64,000 nucleotides of DNA from Lithobates sylvaticus (taxonomy: Eukaryota > Chordata > Amphibia > Anura > Ranidae). Below the pieces are notes generated by a model that was given only the letters and a program-made list of their open reading frames with translations, did not search any database and had not been told where the DNA came from. Position numbers and translations under genes: made by a program. The stretch lies in NCBI GenBank assembly GCA_028564925.1, contig CM053029.1, positions 193,932,940 to 193,996,939 on the forward strand, given 5' to 3'. Below are positions 1-12,279 of this stretch, in pieces; position 1 is the stretch's first letter; each line of letters opens with the position of its first letter.

Positions 1-1940
1 ACACATTTGGGACCAATCAAGTATTATCTGAGATCAATCTACTTGAAGTGGTAAAATAAAAAACGAAATATTTTTACTGATGTAATGGCATTGGCATGGT
101 AGTTTCTGGAAAAATGTACTGGGCCCTGGACCTGGGTTGAAAAAGACTACGTTAAATCCTAAAAGTGATCTAAGGCACCCTGAAAGTCTGGAACTTTATT
201 AGCTTAGGTTAGCAAATAAAGGGTATTACGTAAACCCCTAACCTATAAATTACACAAGAAAAACACTAAACCATGTTACTCTACTGACATGATGCACATT
301 CTTATTACTATGGAAGGTACTAAGGAAGGTAATAAAAAAGTGTTGAGTCTGCAGACTTGTTTGCCATTAGACAGATGAACTCCTACATATAGGTGCTATA
401 CAACACTTTATACTCATCATTTAAACTTCTATCCTCCACTGCTAATGCTGAAGGTTATCCATGTGGACCTACTTCATGCATGTAACAAATACATGCATGA
501 AAGCTCGGACCCTTACAGCTACGCCTGCAAATTTGTAATGTCATGCTACAGCTGGTGCAAAACCGTGCACTTTCTTGTATATGAGTCAAGTCAAGTGTGC
601 TTCATCCTTCATGGAAACATGCATTTGTCTGCCTTTGGCTTCTGTTTCTTCTTCTTTTTTTTTATATGGCTTTTCTTCTTTTCTATTGAGTTATAGATTT
701 TAGTACAGCTAGAGTGGAAAATAAAATCAAAGCCTACTTTGCATCTTTGGGCATCACGGTTCCTAGAAATTACTGCTACTCTTCACTAGGCACCACTTTA
801 GCTACTGATTACTTTTCTCTATAAGAAGCTTAAAGCTAAACACTAGGCAAACAGCTAACTACATAGTAAAATACATACAGTATGTGAGAGTTGTCATACC
901 TTCCAGATGATTTGTAGCTCTGTTTATCCATGCCTGAGATTAACACAGCACAACAACCCTGTTGATCTAACTTTTTTCTACTTCCATTAAGCAACACAGT
1001 TTTGTCCTCCCTCCACTTCCAGCCTGCAATGCAAAAAAAAGACTGAGGGGGTCCTTTCTCTACTGTGTGCTCCTGTAAGCAGATATACTGTAAATGTAGA
1101 AAACCTGATTGGCCCCTTCCTCTCCAAGATTATAAGTGTAGCACCCTGGGGTTTAGTCAGGGAGCTCCTCACAAATCTACTTGCCAAGAGTAGTCATCTT
1201 GGTTGATTGTTAGAGATCTATTGATTTCTCCCTTAGTTTGGCCTTGTTGCACTTTTCTCTTCTACCACTCGGTGCCTGGGAACTTGGTGGTACTAGAAAT
1301 GAGAGGGCAACCCAAGGTCAGGTTATGAGTATATAGGGTATCTCAGCCAATGGGCAGGGGTTTTCTTGAATCCCTTGGCCTGTTGGGGGAACCTATATAT
1401 ATATGGGTATATATGCCTGTGATGATATCCACATAGGATTAAACATGTCAGGTTGGCTGATGCAAGTACGCTGTGAAGCGCTGAGTTTTTGTTACATGTC
1501 TTGATGTCCCCTTCTTCCTGTAAGTAGACTACAATAAATACATTTGTGATTTTCCTTATGGGCTTCACTATTGTGGCTTTTTTCTCATAGGATTTCATGT
1601 TCTGATGGTGATCACATAACACAATATTTTGATCCATTGTTGTGAGTCCTGCCTTATACTACTATTGATGAATCTGGATATTTATCTATCAAGTGTGACC
1701 AATCAAGTCCAACCACTGACCTCTTGCATCATATGATTACATTGCTTGTTTTTCATATCTTTCTGGTAAGCAGATTGATAGCACGTGGGTGTGGTGTGAT
1801 TTCGTTTGTGCACATTGAAGCTTGGTGATGGATCTATATCATCTTTATTTGAATAACGGACCATTATACACAATTTTCATTTCACTTTTGTTATTTATTT
1901 GAGCGCTGCACTTGGACTTTAATATTTTATGTTTGACAAA
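1..1940. other. unassigned AT-rich noncoding DNA
   Basis: No domain, terminal repeat or tandem structure was recognised. The open frames here (445-696, 987-1187, 1323-1637) are short, overlap nothing conserved, and encode low-complexity or unremarkable peptides, so they are taken as chance. The block around 1,000-1,320 is less AT-rich and may be an old repeat, but I cannot name it. Confidence 0.4.
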
Positions 1941-2820
1941 TCAACGAACTGTGCTGGCTGCTATTATTTTTTTTTGCATTTCTTTTCTTATAGTTAGCGC
2001 AGATATTTGTTCACCCTGATTTAATAATATATATACGAGTGAGGTCAGGTGATCTGTGTTCTGTGCCACCTGGACGGCTGTCTGGGTGGACGTGTGTCGT
2101 ATGTCCCAGGCTGCTAGGCCGGAGATTGGGCCTATCCTGGTAGAATATGGCTGCCAGGCTGTGTGGGGGCCCATCCAAAAGTAAGAGGGCAACGCAGGGT
2201 TGGGACTGCGGCTTGCAGTCCAACCAAAAGTGATGATTCTGTTGGCCAGAGAAACTGTCAAGTGGTTGAAGGTAGAAGGGAAGCTGTCTCCACAAAGGGA
2301 CCAACCACCTTTACCAGGGACCACAGTGAGTAACTGAAGCAAGTACCGGAACCATATTCTCACCGAATGGGCACGGTGGAGAATCAAGAAACTTCAGGCG
2401 GTGATCAAGTCAGGAACCCAACCCGCAGAGGAGACGCTTGCAGAGTCAGTGAATCAGAGGGTCTAGTGAGAGACCAGGAGCTCAGTGTTGAAAAACTACA
2501 AGAGGCAGTTGTAGTGGAGTTGAAAGGACAGTTATGTTTGAGTTAGGAACTGTTACCATAGGAGGAGACAGCATTCCTGCATGTGCAGAAGTGGCACCTT
2601 GCTGGGGCCTTTCCCTGCATGGCTGTCCTCCTATTGAAGTCTCAGAATCTGTCAAGTGAATCTATAACTACTTAAGGGTGTCTTGGCCCTAACCCTCTTT
2701 CCCCCAAAAATACAAAAAGGACTGTCAAAATAAATAAAACCTCTTTTACATCCAAGAAGTGTCTGGCACCCAATGACTTTCACCATCTTTGCACCCACTA
2801 TGCCTCACAACCCACTACAT
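1941..2820. repeat. unclassified repeat-like block
   Basis: This segment is richer in GC than its flanks and is open for 148 codons on the minus strand (1941-2387), but the peptide shows no domain I recognise. A poly(A)-signal-like AATAAATAAAA run at about 2,731 on the plus strand is followed by a compact, non-repetitive stretch, which suggests the end of some retroelement. There is no clear target duplication or terminal repeat. Family unknown. Confidence 0.25.
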
Positions 2821-4000
2821 ATTGAAGGATGTCTGCTATCTTTGGCTTTGGAGGTCCTCATTAGACTGCACAAGGCCGGAGACTTTGCTACATAAGTATC
2901 AGAAATCAAGTCAAATTTAAATATTTATAGTAGCTGCATTTAAAATACATTTATCAGTTTTTTTTTTGTACATGTACAACTGCATTCAATTGTTTACTTT
3001 TAATATTTGCCTGAAGTTCAGTTTCAAATTTTCAGACAATTTCAAAATCAACTAGAAAAGCTCAATTTCTGGGGAAATTGTGTGACATGTTCTTGCCTCC
3101 AACTACTGGAGTGGGCGAAGTAACTGGGTGGAGTAGTAATAGCACACCATTCGGGAACAATCCGCACGTTTCGGTATATATTCGGTATATGTATCGTAAA
3201 AACTGTGGGAGAAGTTAGGGTGGTAAATTTGGCTATAATAAGAATAATAATAATAAGAATAATAATAATATATATGTGAGATAACATTAAGTGGTCTTGC
3301 TATGCAAGAACACTTAATGAATTCAAAGTACCATTGCTGTCCTATATACCAGGAAGCCCCATCTTCCCAGGATGCTGTGTACAACAATATTATTTGTTAC
3401 TTTCTACCTGTGCAATTAAATGTGGGTGGGGCATAGATAAAGAGGATAATTGTGCCTGAAATCAGACAGAGCATCCACCATGGGCCTTGTTTACTTTACT
3501 GTCACAGAGAAGGTATACCAGATCCACTGAGCTGCTCTCACTGCTCTATACAGTGCAGGCAGGAGGCAGTGGCATGTGCACAAGTGGAAAGGCCCACGAC
3601 TGTGCACTGTGGGTGGTAAAAGTGGTGGGCCGCTGCTGTGAAGGAGTCAGGCTGCAGAGATGGAGATGTACAGGGTCTGCCGAGGAAAGGCTGTGGAAGA
3701 GTGGTAAGACATGGATGGGGTGCTGGGAGTTCAGAAATAAGCTATGAAAGGGGGAAGAGCTGTAAATGTTGGAGCAGAGGCGAGCTAGAGTGGGTGGAGG
3801 AGAGAAGTGGTAAGCTGCAGACTGAGGGTGCAGAGGTAAGCTGTGAACTGGGGTGCAGAGAAAAGCTGTGGCAGAGCAGTGAGCCTTTGATGAGGTAGAG
3901 AAGAGTCCATAGATGAGCTGTGAAAGAGTGGACGTGGGTGCAGAGGTGAGCTGGATGGGAGGAGGAAGGCAGAAGTGCTAAGCTGTGGGAGTGGGTACAG
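2821..4000. other. unassigned DNA with an AAT microsatellite
   Basis: An imperfect AAT/AAG-rich microsatellite lies at about 3,236-3,271. The rest shows no recognised gene or element. From about 3,500 the sequence becomes purine-rich and grades into the minisatellite that follows; short units related to it (AGAGGTGAGCTG, AAGCTGTG) already appear from 3,780 and may be diverged outer copies of the array. Confidence 0.4.
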
Positions 4001-4819
4001 AGGTGAGGTGTGGACAGGGGTGCAGAGGTAAGCTGCGAAGACAGGTACAGAGGTGAGGTGTGGACAGGGGTGCAGAGGTAAGCTGCGAAGACAGGTACAG
4101 AGGTGAGCTTTGGATGAGGGGTGCAGAGGTAAGCTGAGAAGACAGGTACAGAGGTGAGCTTTGGATGAGAGGTGCAGAGGTAAGCTGAGAAGACAGGTAC
4201 AGAGGTGAGCTTTGGATGAGAGGTGCAGAGGTAAGCTGAGAAGACAGGTACAGAGGTGAGCTTTGGATGAGGGGTGCAGAGGTAAGCTGAGAAGACAGGT
4301 ACAGAGGTGAGCTTTGGATGAGGGGTGCAGAGGTAAGCTGAGAAGACAGGTACAGAGGTGAGCTTTGGATGAGAGGTGCAGAGGTAAGCTGAGAAGACAG
4401 GTACAGAGGTGAGCTTTGGATGAGGGGTGCAGAGGTAAGCTGAGAAGACAGGTACAGAGGTGAGCTTTGGATGAGGGGTGCAGAGGTAAGCTGAGAAGAC
4501 AGGTACAGAGGTGAGCTTTGGATGAGAGGTGCAGAGGTAAGCTGAGAAGACAGGTACAGAGGTGAGATTTGAATGAGAGGTGCAGAGGTAAGCTGAGAAG
4601 ACAGGTACAGAGGTGAGCTTTGGATGAGGGGTGCAGAGGTAAGCTGAGAAGACAGGTACAGAGGTGAGCTTTGGATGAGGGGTGCAGAGGTAGGCTGAGA
4701 AGACAGGTACAGAGGTGAGCTTTGGATGAGAGGTGCAGAGGTAAGCTGAGAAGACAGGTACAGAGGTGAGCTTTGGATGAGGGGTGAAGAGGTAAGCTGA
4801 GAAGACAGGTACAGAGGTG
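4001..4819. repeat. 51-bp minisatellite, about 16 copies
   Basis: A purine-rich unit of 51 bp containing GAGGTGAGCTTTGGATGA and GGTAAGCTGAGAAGACAGG repeats about 16 times with few differences. The first two units are about 50 bp and use TGTGGACAGG in place of TTTGGATGA. Because 51 is divisible by three and the unit has no stop on the minus strand, the array makes a 397-codon open frame (3742-4935) with a 17-residue repeat that starts LTSVPVFSAYLCT. That frame is a by-product of the array: it has no signal peptide, no known domain, and loses its period at both ends. Copies alternate between GAGGGG and GAGAGG variants. Confidence 0.95.
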
Positions 4820-4910
4820 ATTGTGCTGTGGTATGTACAGTATGTGTCTGTTAGACTCTTGCTTGTGGCACAGTTAATAATGCATATTTTGTGCATACAA
4901 GGACTGTGGC

Positions 4911-5834
4911 CATGGGTGTCCGCAGGTAGAGGCAAGGGGGGTCAAGTGCCCCCCCCCCCCTGGAATCAGGGATTGGATCTTAAATTCAGCACAGTTGTGT
5001 CTCTATCGAGGTGCCGCACCTGGGTGCCACCCACCAGTGGGGTGACACCATTAAGGTGCTGTCAAGTGTAGTGTGACTTTGGGCTCTTTTCCCTGCTCAG
5101 TCCAGCAGAGAACTTGGCGGTGCTGTGACGGAAGAATGGCGAGCTGCGGGCTATCAGAGGTTTCCCCCCCTTGCTCCACCCATTCTTCTGTCAGGGAGAA
5201 GAGACGGCAGCTCTCACCAGGTTCCCAACCCAACTTCCTGCCCTGCTCCGTTCCTTCCCTATTGGCCATAACTGAGGGCCAATCAAACATGACTAGGAGA
5301 GGCAAGCTTCATGGGACAAAAAATCCCAAAAGATTGGTGGCTCCATTTTTCACAGGGAGGAGGCTACAGCTCAATCAAGAGAGAGATTGAGAGACTGCAG
5401 CCTGGAAAGAAGCTGAGGGAGAGAGTTCTACAGGATGAGGAGTGTGCTGGGCCGAAGCCAGACAGAGAGCCTGCCAGGGCCACAAAAGAGAGTCATGCTG
5501 TCCAGCACCACCAGAGAGAGAGCCACACTGGCCAGCACCACCAGAGAGAGAAAGACTGAGCCACTACCAGGGTACAGACATGCTACACTACTGACCAGTG
5601 TCGCCCCCGGGGAACCCAGAGTGAACGATCGTCCAGCCGGAGTGATCACTGCTGTAGTTTCGCTGGGTCTGGTAAGAGAGCCTTTTGGCCATTACCCATT
5701 ACTTATCCTAGGGACTGTAATACGTCTGCAGACTCTGACCATAATAATGTGATAATGACATTGTCGAAAAGGGGCGGTGCATGGGTGACCCTAAAATTAT
5801 ACCCCCCCTGAAAAAAGTTCTGCGGACGCCCATG
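4911..5834. mobile_element. non-autonomous TIR element, 924 bp
   Basis: The ends are inverted: CATGGGTGTCCGCAG at the left and TGCGGACGCCCATG at the right. Both are flanked by a 6-bp direct repeat TGTGGC (4905-4910 and 5835-5840), taken as the target duplication. The interior is GC-rich and holds a poly(C) run near 4,942 and a short direct repeat of a CAGCACCACCAGAGAGAGA unit near 5,500-5,550. Several overlapping open frames occur but none has a transposase motif. The terminal motif is one I associate with a dispersed frog family; superfamily not certain. Confidence 0.75.
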
Positions 5835-5859
5835 TGTGGCATATGTTTTACTCACATAT

Positions 5860-6345
5860 ATAATACAGTGGAACCCCCCCCTTTCCCTCCCCCACTGGGT
5901 CACATAGGGGAAGCACAAGCCGATCAGCTGATCCCAGCCAATGATTTATGGTCGGTGCCTGCTAATCAGCTGAGCAAATGACAGAAGAGAGCTCTGTGTT
6001 GGTAAACAACACAGAGTTCTCTTCTGAGAGAGGCGATGTGCCATTTTTTTTCACTAAGCGGCACGTCGCTTAGTGAAAACATTACACAGAACACACAGTA
6101 AACATTGTTAGGCACACTGTAAACTCTTTGATTGCCCCTAAATGTTAACCCCTTTCTAGCCAGTGTCATTAGTACAGTGACAGTGTATATTATGAGCACT
6201 GATCACTGTATTAGTGTCACTGGTGATGTCAGTGGCAGTAAGCTCTCCCCCAGCATCAGTTAGTGTCAGATTGTTCGCCACACTATCACAGTCCCACTAT
6301 AAGCTGCTGATCGCCGCCATTAGTAGTATTTAAAAAAAGTCCAGT
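5860..6345. repeat. frog dispersed repeat fragment with hairpin
   Basis: Sequence of a type common in ranid genomes, with phrases such as CTGATCACTGTATTAGTGTC. It contains a perfect short hairpin, TCACTAAGCG / CGCTTAGTGA, at about 6,051-6,078. No ends or target duplication are clear and no protein is encoded. Confidence 0.45.
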
Positions 6346-6349
6346 ATAT

Positions 6350-6930
6350 ACAGGTGCATCTCAAAAAATTTGAATATCATCCAAAAGTTAATTTGACTCA
6401 GTAATTCAATTCAAAAAGTGAAAAACTGAAATATATTATATAGATAGATATAGAGCGATATATTTCAAGCATTTCTTTCTTTTAATTTTGATGATTATTG
6501 CTTACAGCTAGTGAAAACCAAAAATTCAGTATCTCAGAAAAGGTGAATATTGCATAAAACCAATAAAAAAAAAGGATTTTTAATACAAAAATGTTAGCTT
6601 ACTTAAAAGTGTGTCCATGTACAGTATAGTATGCACTCAATACTTTTTCTGGGCTCCTTTTGCATGAATTACTGCAACAATGCGGCATGGCATGGAGGCG
6701 ATTAGCCTGTGGCACTGCTGTTGTGTGTGTGTTATGTGTTATATAAGCCCAGATTGCTTTAATAGCGGCCTTCAGCTTGTCTTTATTGTTGGGTCTGGTG
6801 TGTCTCATCTTCCTATTGACAATACCCCACAGATTCTCTATGGGGTTTAGGGCATGCAAGTTTGCTGGTCAATCAAGCACAGTGATACCATGATCATTAA
6901 ACCAGGGATTGGTACTTTTGGCTGTGTGAA
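6350..6930 (-). mobile_element. Tc1-like transposon fragment, 3' part
   Basis: The left end carries the Tc1-type terminal sequence CAGGTGCATCTCAAAAAA (about 6,351). On the minus strand 6599-6859 encodes the transposase C-terminus: LNPIENLWGIV holds the catalytic-region E of the DDE motif, followed by KRKMRHTRPNN-like sequence. The frame passes through a small CA-rich insertion (HNTHTTA) instead of the usual residues, and the N-terminal half with both catalytic aspartates is absent. A truncated, inactive copy of a widespread vertebrate Tc1/mariner family. Confidence 0.85.
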
Positions 6931-7020
6931 ATGGCGTCTCCAACTTTCATATTTAGGAGTGCACATGGGGGGACAGGGACAAAAGCAGGGGGGCAAACTA
7001 TAAAATGCAATTTATATATA

Positions 7021-7187
7021 CATACAGTATCTCACAAAAGTGAGTACACCCCTCACATTTTAGTAATTTTTTTAAATATATTTTCATGTGACAACACTGA
7101 AGAAATTACACTTTGCTACAATGGAAAGTAGTGAGTGTACAGCGTGTATAACAGTGTAAATTTGCTGTCCCCTCAAAATAACTCAAC
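7021..7187. mobile_element. Tc1-like terminal repeat fragment
   Basis: A single terminal repeat beginning CATACAGTATCTCACAAAAG and GAGTACACCCCT and ending with GTCCCCTCAAAATAACTCAA. The same terminal sequence, reversed, closes the transposase fragment at 36,661-37,135, so both belong to one Tc1 family. Only the terminus survives here; no coding sequence follows. Confidence 0.8.
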
Positions 7188-7188
7188 A

Positions 7189-8437
7189 CCGGGGGCTTGT
7201 CCGGACGTGAAAGAGGAAGGACACGCTGTGGCTGAGCTCCCCTGACCAATACAGAATCCACAGCCATCCTGCGCCATCGATCTGAATTTTTGCCAGCAGA
7301 CCCTCCATCTGGATTCCTGGGCACCCCCTGAGCCAACCCTCAACCGTTCGGTGACTCCCGGCCGTCCGCTCACTCCGCAATCTGGCCCGTGGCCGGCTCT
7401 ATCCACCAGGGTTCGGCCGCCATCTTGAGGCCTACGAGGCCTCCAGATCCTCCGCACTCGGGTGCTGCGGTCAGCGGGACTAGCGGCGGCCCCTTCCGCA
7501 CGCACCGGCGGCGGCTCCCGCAGACCGGGAGGAGAGAGCTTTTGGGACCCAGGGGCTCCGCCTCTGCTAGTTTGTTCCCCTACTCACAAAGGACTCCAAA
7601 AAAGCATGGTTCAACTAGTGGATATACTTCTACGACTGATCCTGCTATCCATTGTTTAATGGTGGATGCTCCATTTGTGAGTAATGGACAGTATTGTCCA
7701 ACACAATATTATTTTTGGTCAGGTAGTGCTTCTCACACTGACCCCAGAGCTATTAATAATATTTCTCATAATTATACTAAAATACACTATTTATACATAA
7801 TTTTGAAAAGGTCAAACAAATATTGGCAGGCAGTGGTTGTGGACATTAACAGGGTTGCTGGACATAACCTAGACATGGATCCGCTTGTATTCCTCCTGGG
7901 TATTACTGATAATCTGGCCCTCCTGACCCTCCCATGCTTTCGACCTGGAAGGCTTTAATAAATTCCATTTTACCCTTATACAAACTTAGTTATATGGGAC
8001 TGCTCCGTGTGCTTACAATATAAACATTGGCTGGATTTTCCTTGTGCTGCTCCGTGTGCTTAAGCTAATTTGACACACATGGCCGCCCTCTCTTCAGATT
8101 TCTGGATGCTTTTTATGTCCCCCATTGCTCTTTATTGGCTGTGGCCCTCGGTTCTCCCTCCCCTCTCCTGCTCCCGTCCCCTTTACTGCTTTCCTGCCAG
8201 GTTGCCGCATAGACTTCTGGTCTATGGTATCTTTGCTGCCCGATATCTGCTGGATTAACGTGTCACAACAACGGAGTTATGAACACCCAACCAGTCGTAT
8301 TGTATACTTTATTCGTATTCCTGTACTAACCTGAGCTGTAATGTTGACAAGTTTAGCTTCTGTATGTCTTATTTATGATCCTATTTACAAGTGTATAGTA
8401 CTTATATTTCAATAAAACATTCCTTCTGTTAAAAAAA
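7189..8437 (+). mobile_element. L1-like LINE remnant, internally deleted
   Basis: The right half is the end of an L1-type ORF2. The frame 7389-7958 ends in KYWQAVVVDINRVAG...PLVFLLG, the pattern of the L1 C-terminal domain (W, then a hydrophobic helix, then P...LLG). It is followed by a 3' UTR with AATAAAA (8,413) and an A-rich tail near 8,437. The left half (7,189-7,680) is GC-rich and resembles a LINE 5' region with repeated CGGCGG. Endonuclease and reverse transcriptase are missing, so the copy is internally deleted or two copies abut. Attribution of the GC-rich half is inference. Confidence 0.55.
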
Positions 8438-8725
8438 CAAAAACATAGTTTATAATGTTATAATGATATAAAAAATAATAATAATGTCATAATGATATAA
8501 ATGTATACATTTTTTCATTATTTTAAAACCTTTTTTGTGGTAGAGCGCCCTTTGTTTCCCTTTTGTTTCTAAGGGCATTGATAAACACGCAGATATCACA
8601 CCTTTACTGTAGGAATAATGTCTAAAAACTAAACACACTGTGGAATACTGTACAATGGACCTTCTGAACCGAGCAAGTACAGAAATAAGAAGTACAGAAT
8701 ACAACAAATTATTTTTTCTTTCTCA

Positions 8726-9133
8726 TGCCCCGTACACACGATCAGACTTTCTGACAACAAAACCATGGAATTTTGTCCGAAGGTTGTTGGCTCCAACTTG
8801 TCTTGCATACGCACGGTCATACAAATGTTGTCCAACAATTATGAACGTGGGAACGTGGTGATGTACAAGACGTGCAACGAGCCAAGAAAAGGGAAGTTCA
8901 ATAGCCAGTGCAGCTCCTTCTGCTTGATTCCAAGCATGCATGAACTTTTGTGCATCGGACTTGTGTACACACGATCAGAAATTCCGACAACAAAGTTTTG
9001 TTGGAGGAAAATTTGAGAACCTGCTAGCCAACATTTGTTGGCGGAAAGTCCGACAACAAATGTTTGATGGAGCATACACATGGTCGGACTTTCAGCCAAC
9101 AAGCTCACATCCAACATTTGTTGTTGGAAAATC
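8726..9133. mobile_element. ranid GTACACACGATC MITE, copy 1
   Basis: Starts with GCCCCGTACACACGATCAG and carries internal GTACACACGATCAG (about 8,968) and repeated CCGACAACAAA / TTTGTTGTTGG phrases that pair with one another. The matching right terminus is not seen, so this copy is probably truncated. Related copies with both ends lie at 57,981-58,390 and 62,152-62,592. No coding capacity; the overlapping short frames on both strands come from the fold-back sequence. Confidence 0.75.
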
Positions 9134-10555
9134 CACTGCTCTACAATTGGCTTTAAAGCCTAAATTTGCCATATGCTCCCATTTGCCTCTCTCCCCATTT
9201 CCCCAGTGAAGATCAGATTTTATTTGGTTCTCATGTACCTAGGTAAGCCCACACCTTATGCTTTGGTATCTAGGGTGCAAATATAAGAAATGGATAAGAA
9301 AGGGCTGCGAATTAGAATAACTGCTGTCCACTCAAACTGTCTCATTTGCCCAGGACCCCTGACTTGCACATATTGTTTCTTCCATCCCTATTTACAAACA
9401 GATGTTCAGAGATTAGGATGTTTTGGTGTTACTACAAGAAGATGTCCCAAGCCAATAGCTACAGTTTTTCAGATATCTTTTTTTGACGTGGAAGTTCAGT
9501 GGAAAAAAAAAAAACTGTACCCTCCCCATCTGCACTGCAAGAGTAAACTGATCATTTTGTCTAGGCGATGTTGCATAAGGTAACATGCTTATATTATTCC
9601 TTGCATCCCCAAAAGCCAGTATTTTCCTCCGCTGTCCAGAACAGTATATTGCAGGACCATTGGTCCTGCACTGTATGGAATGATATAAAAAAAAATGGAA
9701 CTGGTCAGGAAGCTTTAGGGGGATTGGTCTTAGAGCATGGAGAAAGCCTGCAGGAGTGAATAATAAGGTAATATATTGCTTGTATTCATTATAACCTAGG
9801 CAGTTACCCTTGCAATGCAGAGGGGGCCCACTGCAAAGGTGACTTTTTTTTTTCCTTGAAGTTTAAGGGAACAAATATAACATTTTGTAAGTACAGAAAT
9901 GATCAGCAATCAGTCCTTCTGCAGTTACTTGGATAAGCCCTAAAAAAAAGGAAATGAGAAAAGGGATGCAAGGGGCCATTAGGTAGCCATTAGGTAGAAT
10001 ATAGGGGTCATTATTATTTTATCTGCCTTGAAATATTTGAGGTCTGGTGCCTCAAATTGTAAAAGGATGCCCTATCAATAATTATGTCCAGGGCATGTCA
10101 GATAATCTGGCTCAGATGGATATGGAATATACATATTATATTATCTTCCTTATTTTCATTCATTATTCAGCAAATGGGAGCCAAAACTGACTATGAGTGC
10201 TTTAGATAAGCCATTCACTGTCATGAACAAGATTCTGACGTTAGGTAGTTATACATCTTACCCTAGTTAGTAGCTGTCATTATGGTAAGGGAAAAACTGG
10301 GAGCAACAGCATTAATAAAGATCTGTATTCTTCTTCATATGCTCAGCCAAACAGTACATCACAACACTTTTGGCATGTAAATGGGCTACATCTAATTTTA
10401 TCTCTATCCTTTAAGCTAAATATACTTCTGCTACTTCTAAGCTGTTAACTTGATGTTTACTGAAAAAATAAGAGTGAATCAAAATGTGTAATAATGTCTA
10501 TGGCACTCCCTTTTTCCTTGGTTCATGAAATAGTCCAGAGGCCTTATTAATGAAA
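9134..10555. other. unassigned noncoding DNA
   Basis: No element ends, tandem repeats or protein domains were recognised. Frames 9290-9583 and 9568-9759 are short and unlike known proteins. The region has ordinary AT-rich intergenic character. Confidence 0.4.
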
Positions 10556-11855
10556 CTAAGGGTTGAAACAAGTGTTTGTGTTTATTAAATGTAAAATAAC
10601 CGTGTTAATAATCCTAAAACGTGACCTAGCAGCAACTTTCCTGTGCGATACAAACACAGTGACAACATTTTGGCTTAAATAATCTGCGCTAAAACAAGCA
10701 TAACATAAATATACAACACATAAATAACACAGGTATAGTGATCCAGTGAAGAATGATCAAATAGCTGAGAGTGATCCAATAGCTAAATTAAATCAAACTG
10801 TGAAAATAAATTATCCAGTAACATAAGTGTTCCAGTGAAAATTGATCAGTGATTCCGATGTATCTTCACCACCATCCAACACTTTTGAAAAGTGATCTTG
10901 TGAATTGACACGACCACCAATGGCTGAAAAAGGGCTTGCTTACCAGATCAAATAGACCTCTCATTACAAGAGGTCAAAAATGCCTGTGGCTGCGCTCCTG
11001 ATATCAATTTTTGGAAACGGTTGGTGAACTCCATGTTGCCTTACTATAAAAGTACATATAGGGCTAGGGGATGTATGAAAAAATTTGATAAAGTGTGGAA
11101 AGTTTGGTATGAGTCTGATACCACGGTGGGATAAATTAAGAACTCTTAGGGGTTCGTCTATCTAGATGAGGTACCGGGCAGCAGGATTTGAGAGCATATT
11201 AAAACAAACAATACTGTGTTATAAGATTAGATGATGGCACGATGGTTGGAACCTAATACACTGATAAATTACTCATTGATGACATTATGGAATGAAATAT
11301 CTAGGAAAAAACCGAATTGTGAGTAAGCGTTAATAATTCACTATGCATTATGAGCTGTGACAAGGGGGGGAGGGAGGGTGGGATGGAAGAAAGGGAGGGG
11401 GGGATTTCAATAGTGACTTAGTTGACTATGTTAGTCAGAATAGATATACTGGGCCCTGCGAGGCCACGGGTTTGCAGGAGAATGTCACGTTGACATGACC
11501 CCAATGTTTGTATATTTCACTCAAAAGTGTTTAATAAAAAGAATAAAAAAAAAAAAAATGCTCGTGGCTCCATACCCAGCCAGGGCCTTTAGATCCAGTC
11601 AGCCTTCTAAGCAGGGGACATCAATCCTCCTCATACGATAACCATAGAGGTGCCCCAAAATAAAGAAGACTCTGCATAGTGTAAAATCCTCAAAGTTTTA
11701 ATGAACTTAAAAATACAGGTTACACTTACAAGATTGTAATGTAAAAAAAGGTAGTTTTGTAGTTTTGGATAAAGTGGAGAGGGATAAGAACACTTGTCAG
11801 TTTATAGTGCTATCTGTGCCCCTGTTAAGGAGGATCATCTTATCCTGCTTACCAT
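10556..11855. repeat. unclassified repeat interrupted by an L1 end
   Basis: The stretches 10,556-10,980 and 11,570-11,855 look like one old repeat split by the L1 copy at 10,993-11,552. The left part has many variations of TGATCCAGTGAA/TGATCCAATAG-type words. The right part contains TTTTAATGAACTTAAAAATAC, comparable in style to the TTTATTTAAAAACAG stretch near 28,487 beside a Penelope-like relic. Family not established. Confidence 0.3.
10993..11552 (+). mobile_element. L1-like LINE 3' end, 5'-truncated
   Basis: Plus-strand translation near 11,010-11,130 reads LVNSMLPYYKSTYRARG and KKFDKVWKVWYES, the extreme C-terminus of an L1-clade ORF2 (the W..W pattern after a basic Y.RG segment). A 3' UTR follows, with a purine-rich run near 11,370-11,405, and a poly(A) tail at 11,543-11,558. 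A target duplication is visible: AATGCCTGTGGCT before the element and AATGCTCGTGGCT after the tail, two mismatches in 13. The copy is a short, 5'-truncated retrotransposition product, as usual for L1. Confidence 0.8.
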
Positions 11856-12279
11856 TAGGGATGAGCCGAACACCCCCCTGTTCGGTTCGCACCAGAACCT
11901 ACGAACAGACCTAAAGCTCATGTGAAACCCTTTAGAACCCTAATAAAGTCTATGGGACTTAAACGTTCAAAATCAAAAGTGCTAATTTTAAAGGCTAATA
12001 TGCAAGTTATTGTCATAAAAAGTGTGTTGGGACCTGGGTCCTGCCCCAGGGGACGTGTATAAATGTAATTTTATTTTTTTTAAAACAGACGTTTTTTCAG
12101 GAGCAGTGATTTTAATAATGCTTAAAGTGAAACAATAAAAGTGTAATATTCCTTTAAATTTCGTACCTGGGGGGGTGTCTATAGTATGCCTGTGAAGGGG
12201 CGCATGTTTCCCGTGCTTAGAACTGTCCCTTCACAAAGTGTCATTTTTGCAGGAAAAAAAGCTATTTAAAATAACTTAC

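Noticed and set aside
3742-4935. 397-codon repetitive protein on the minus strand
   Set aside because: It follows the 51-bp minisatellite exactly and loses all regularity at the array edges.
7389-7958. 189-codon frame as a host gene
   Set aside because: Its second half matches the L1 ORF2 C-terminus and its first half is GC-rich repeat; not a host gene.
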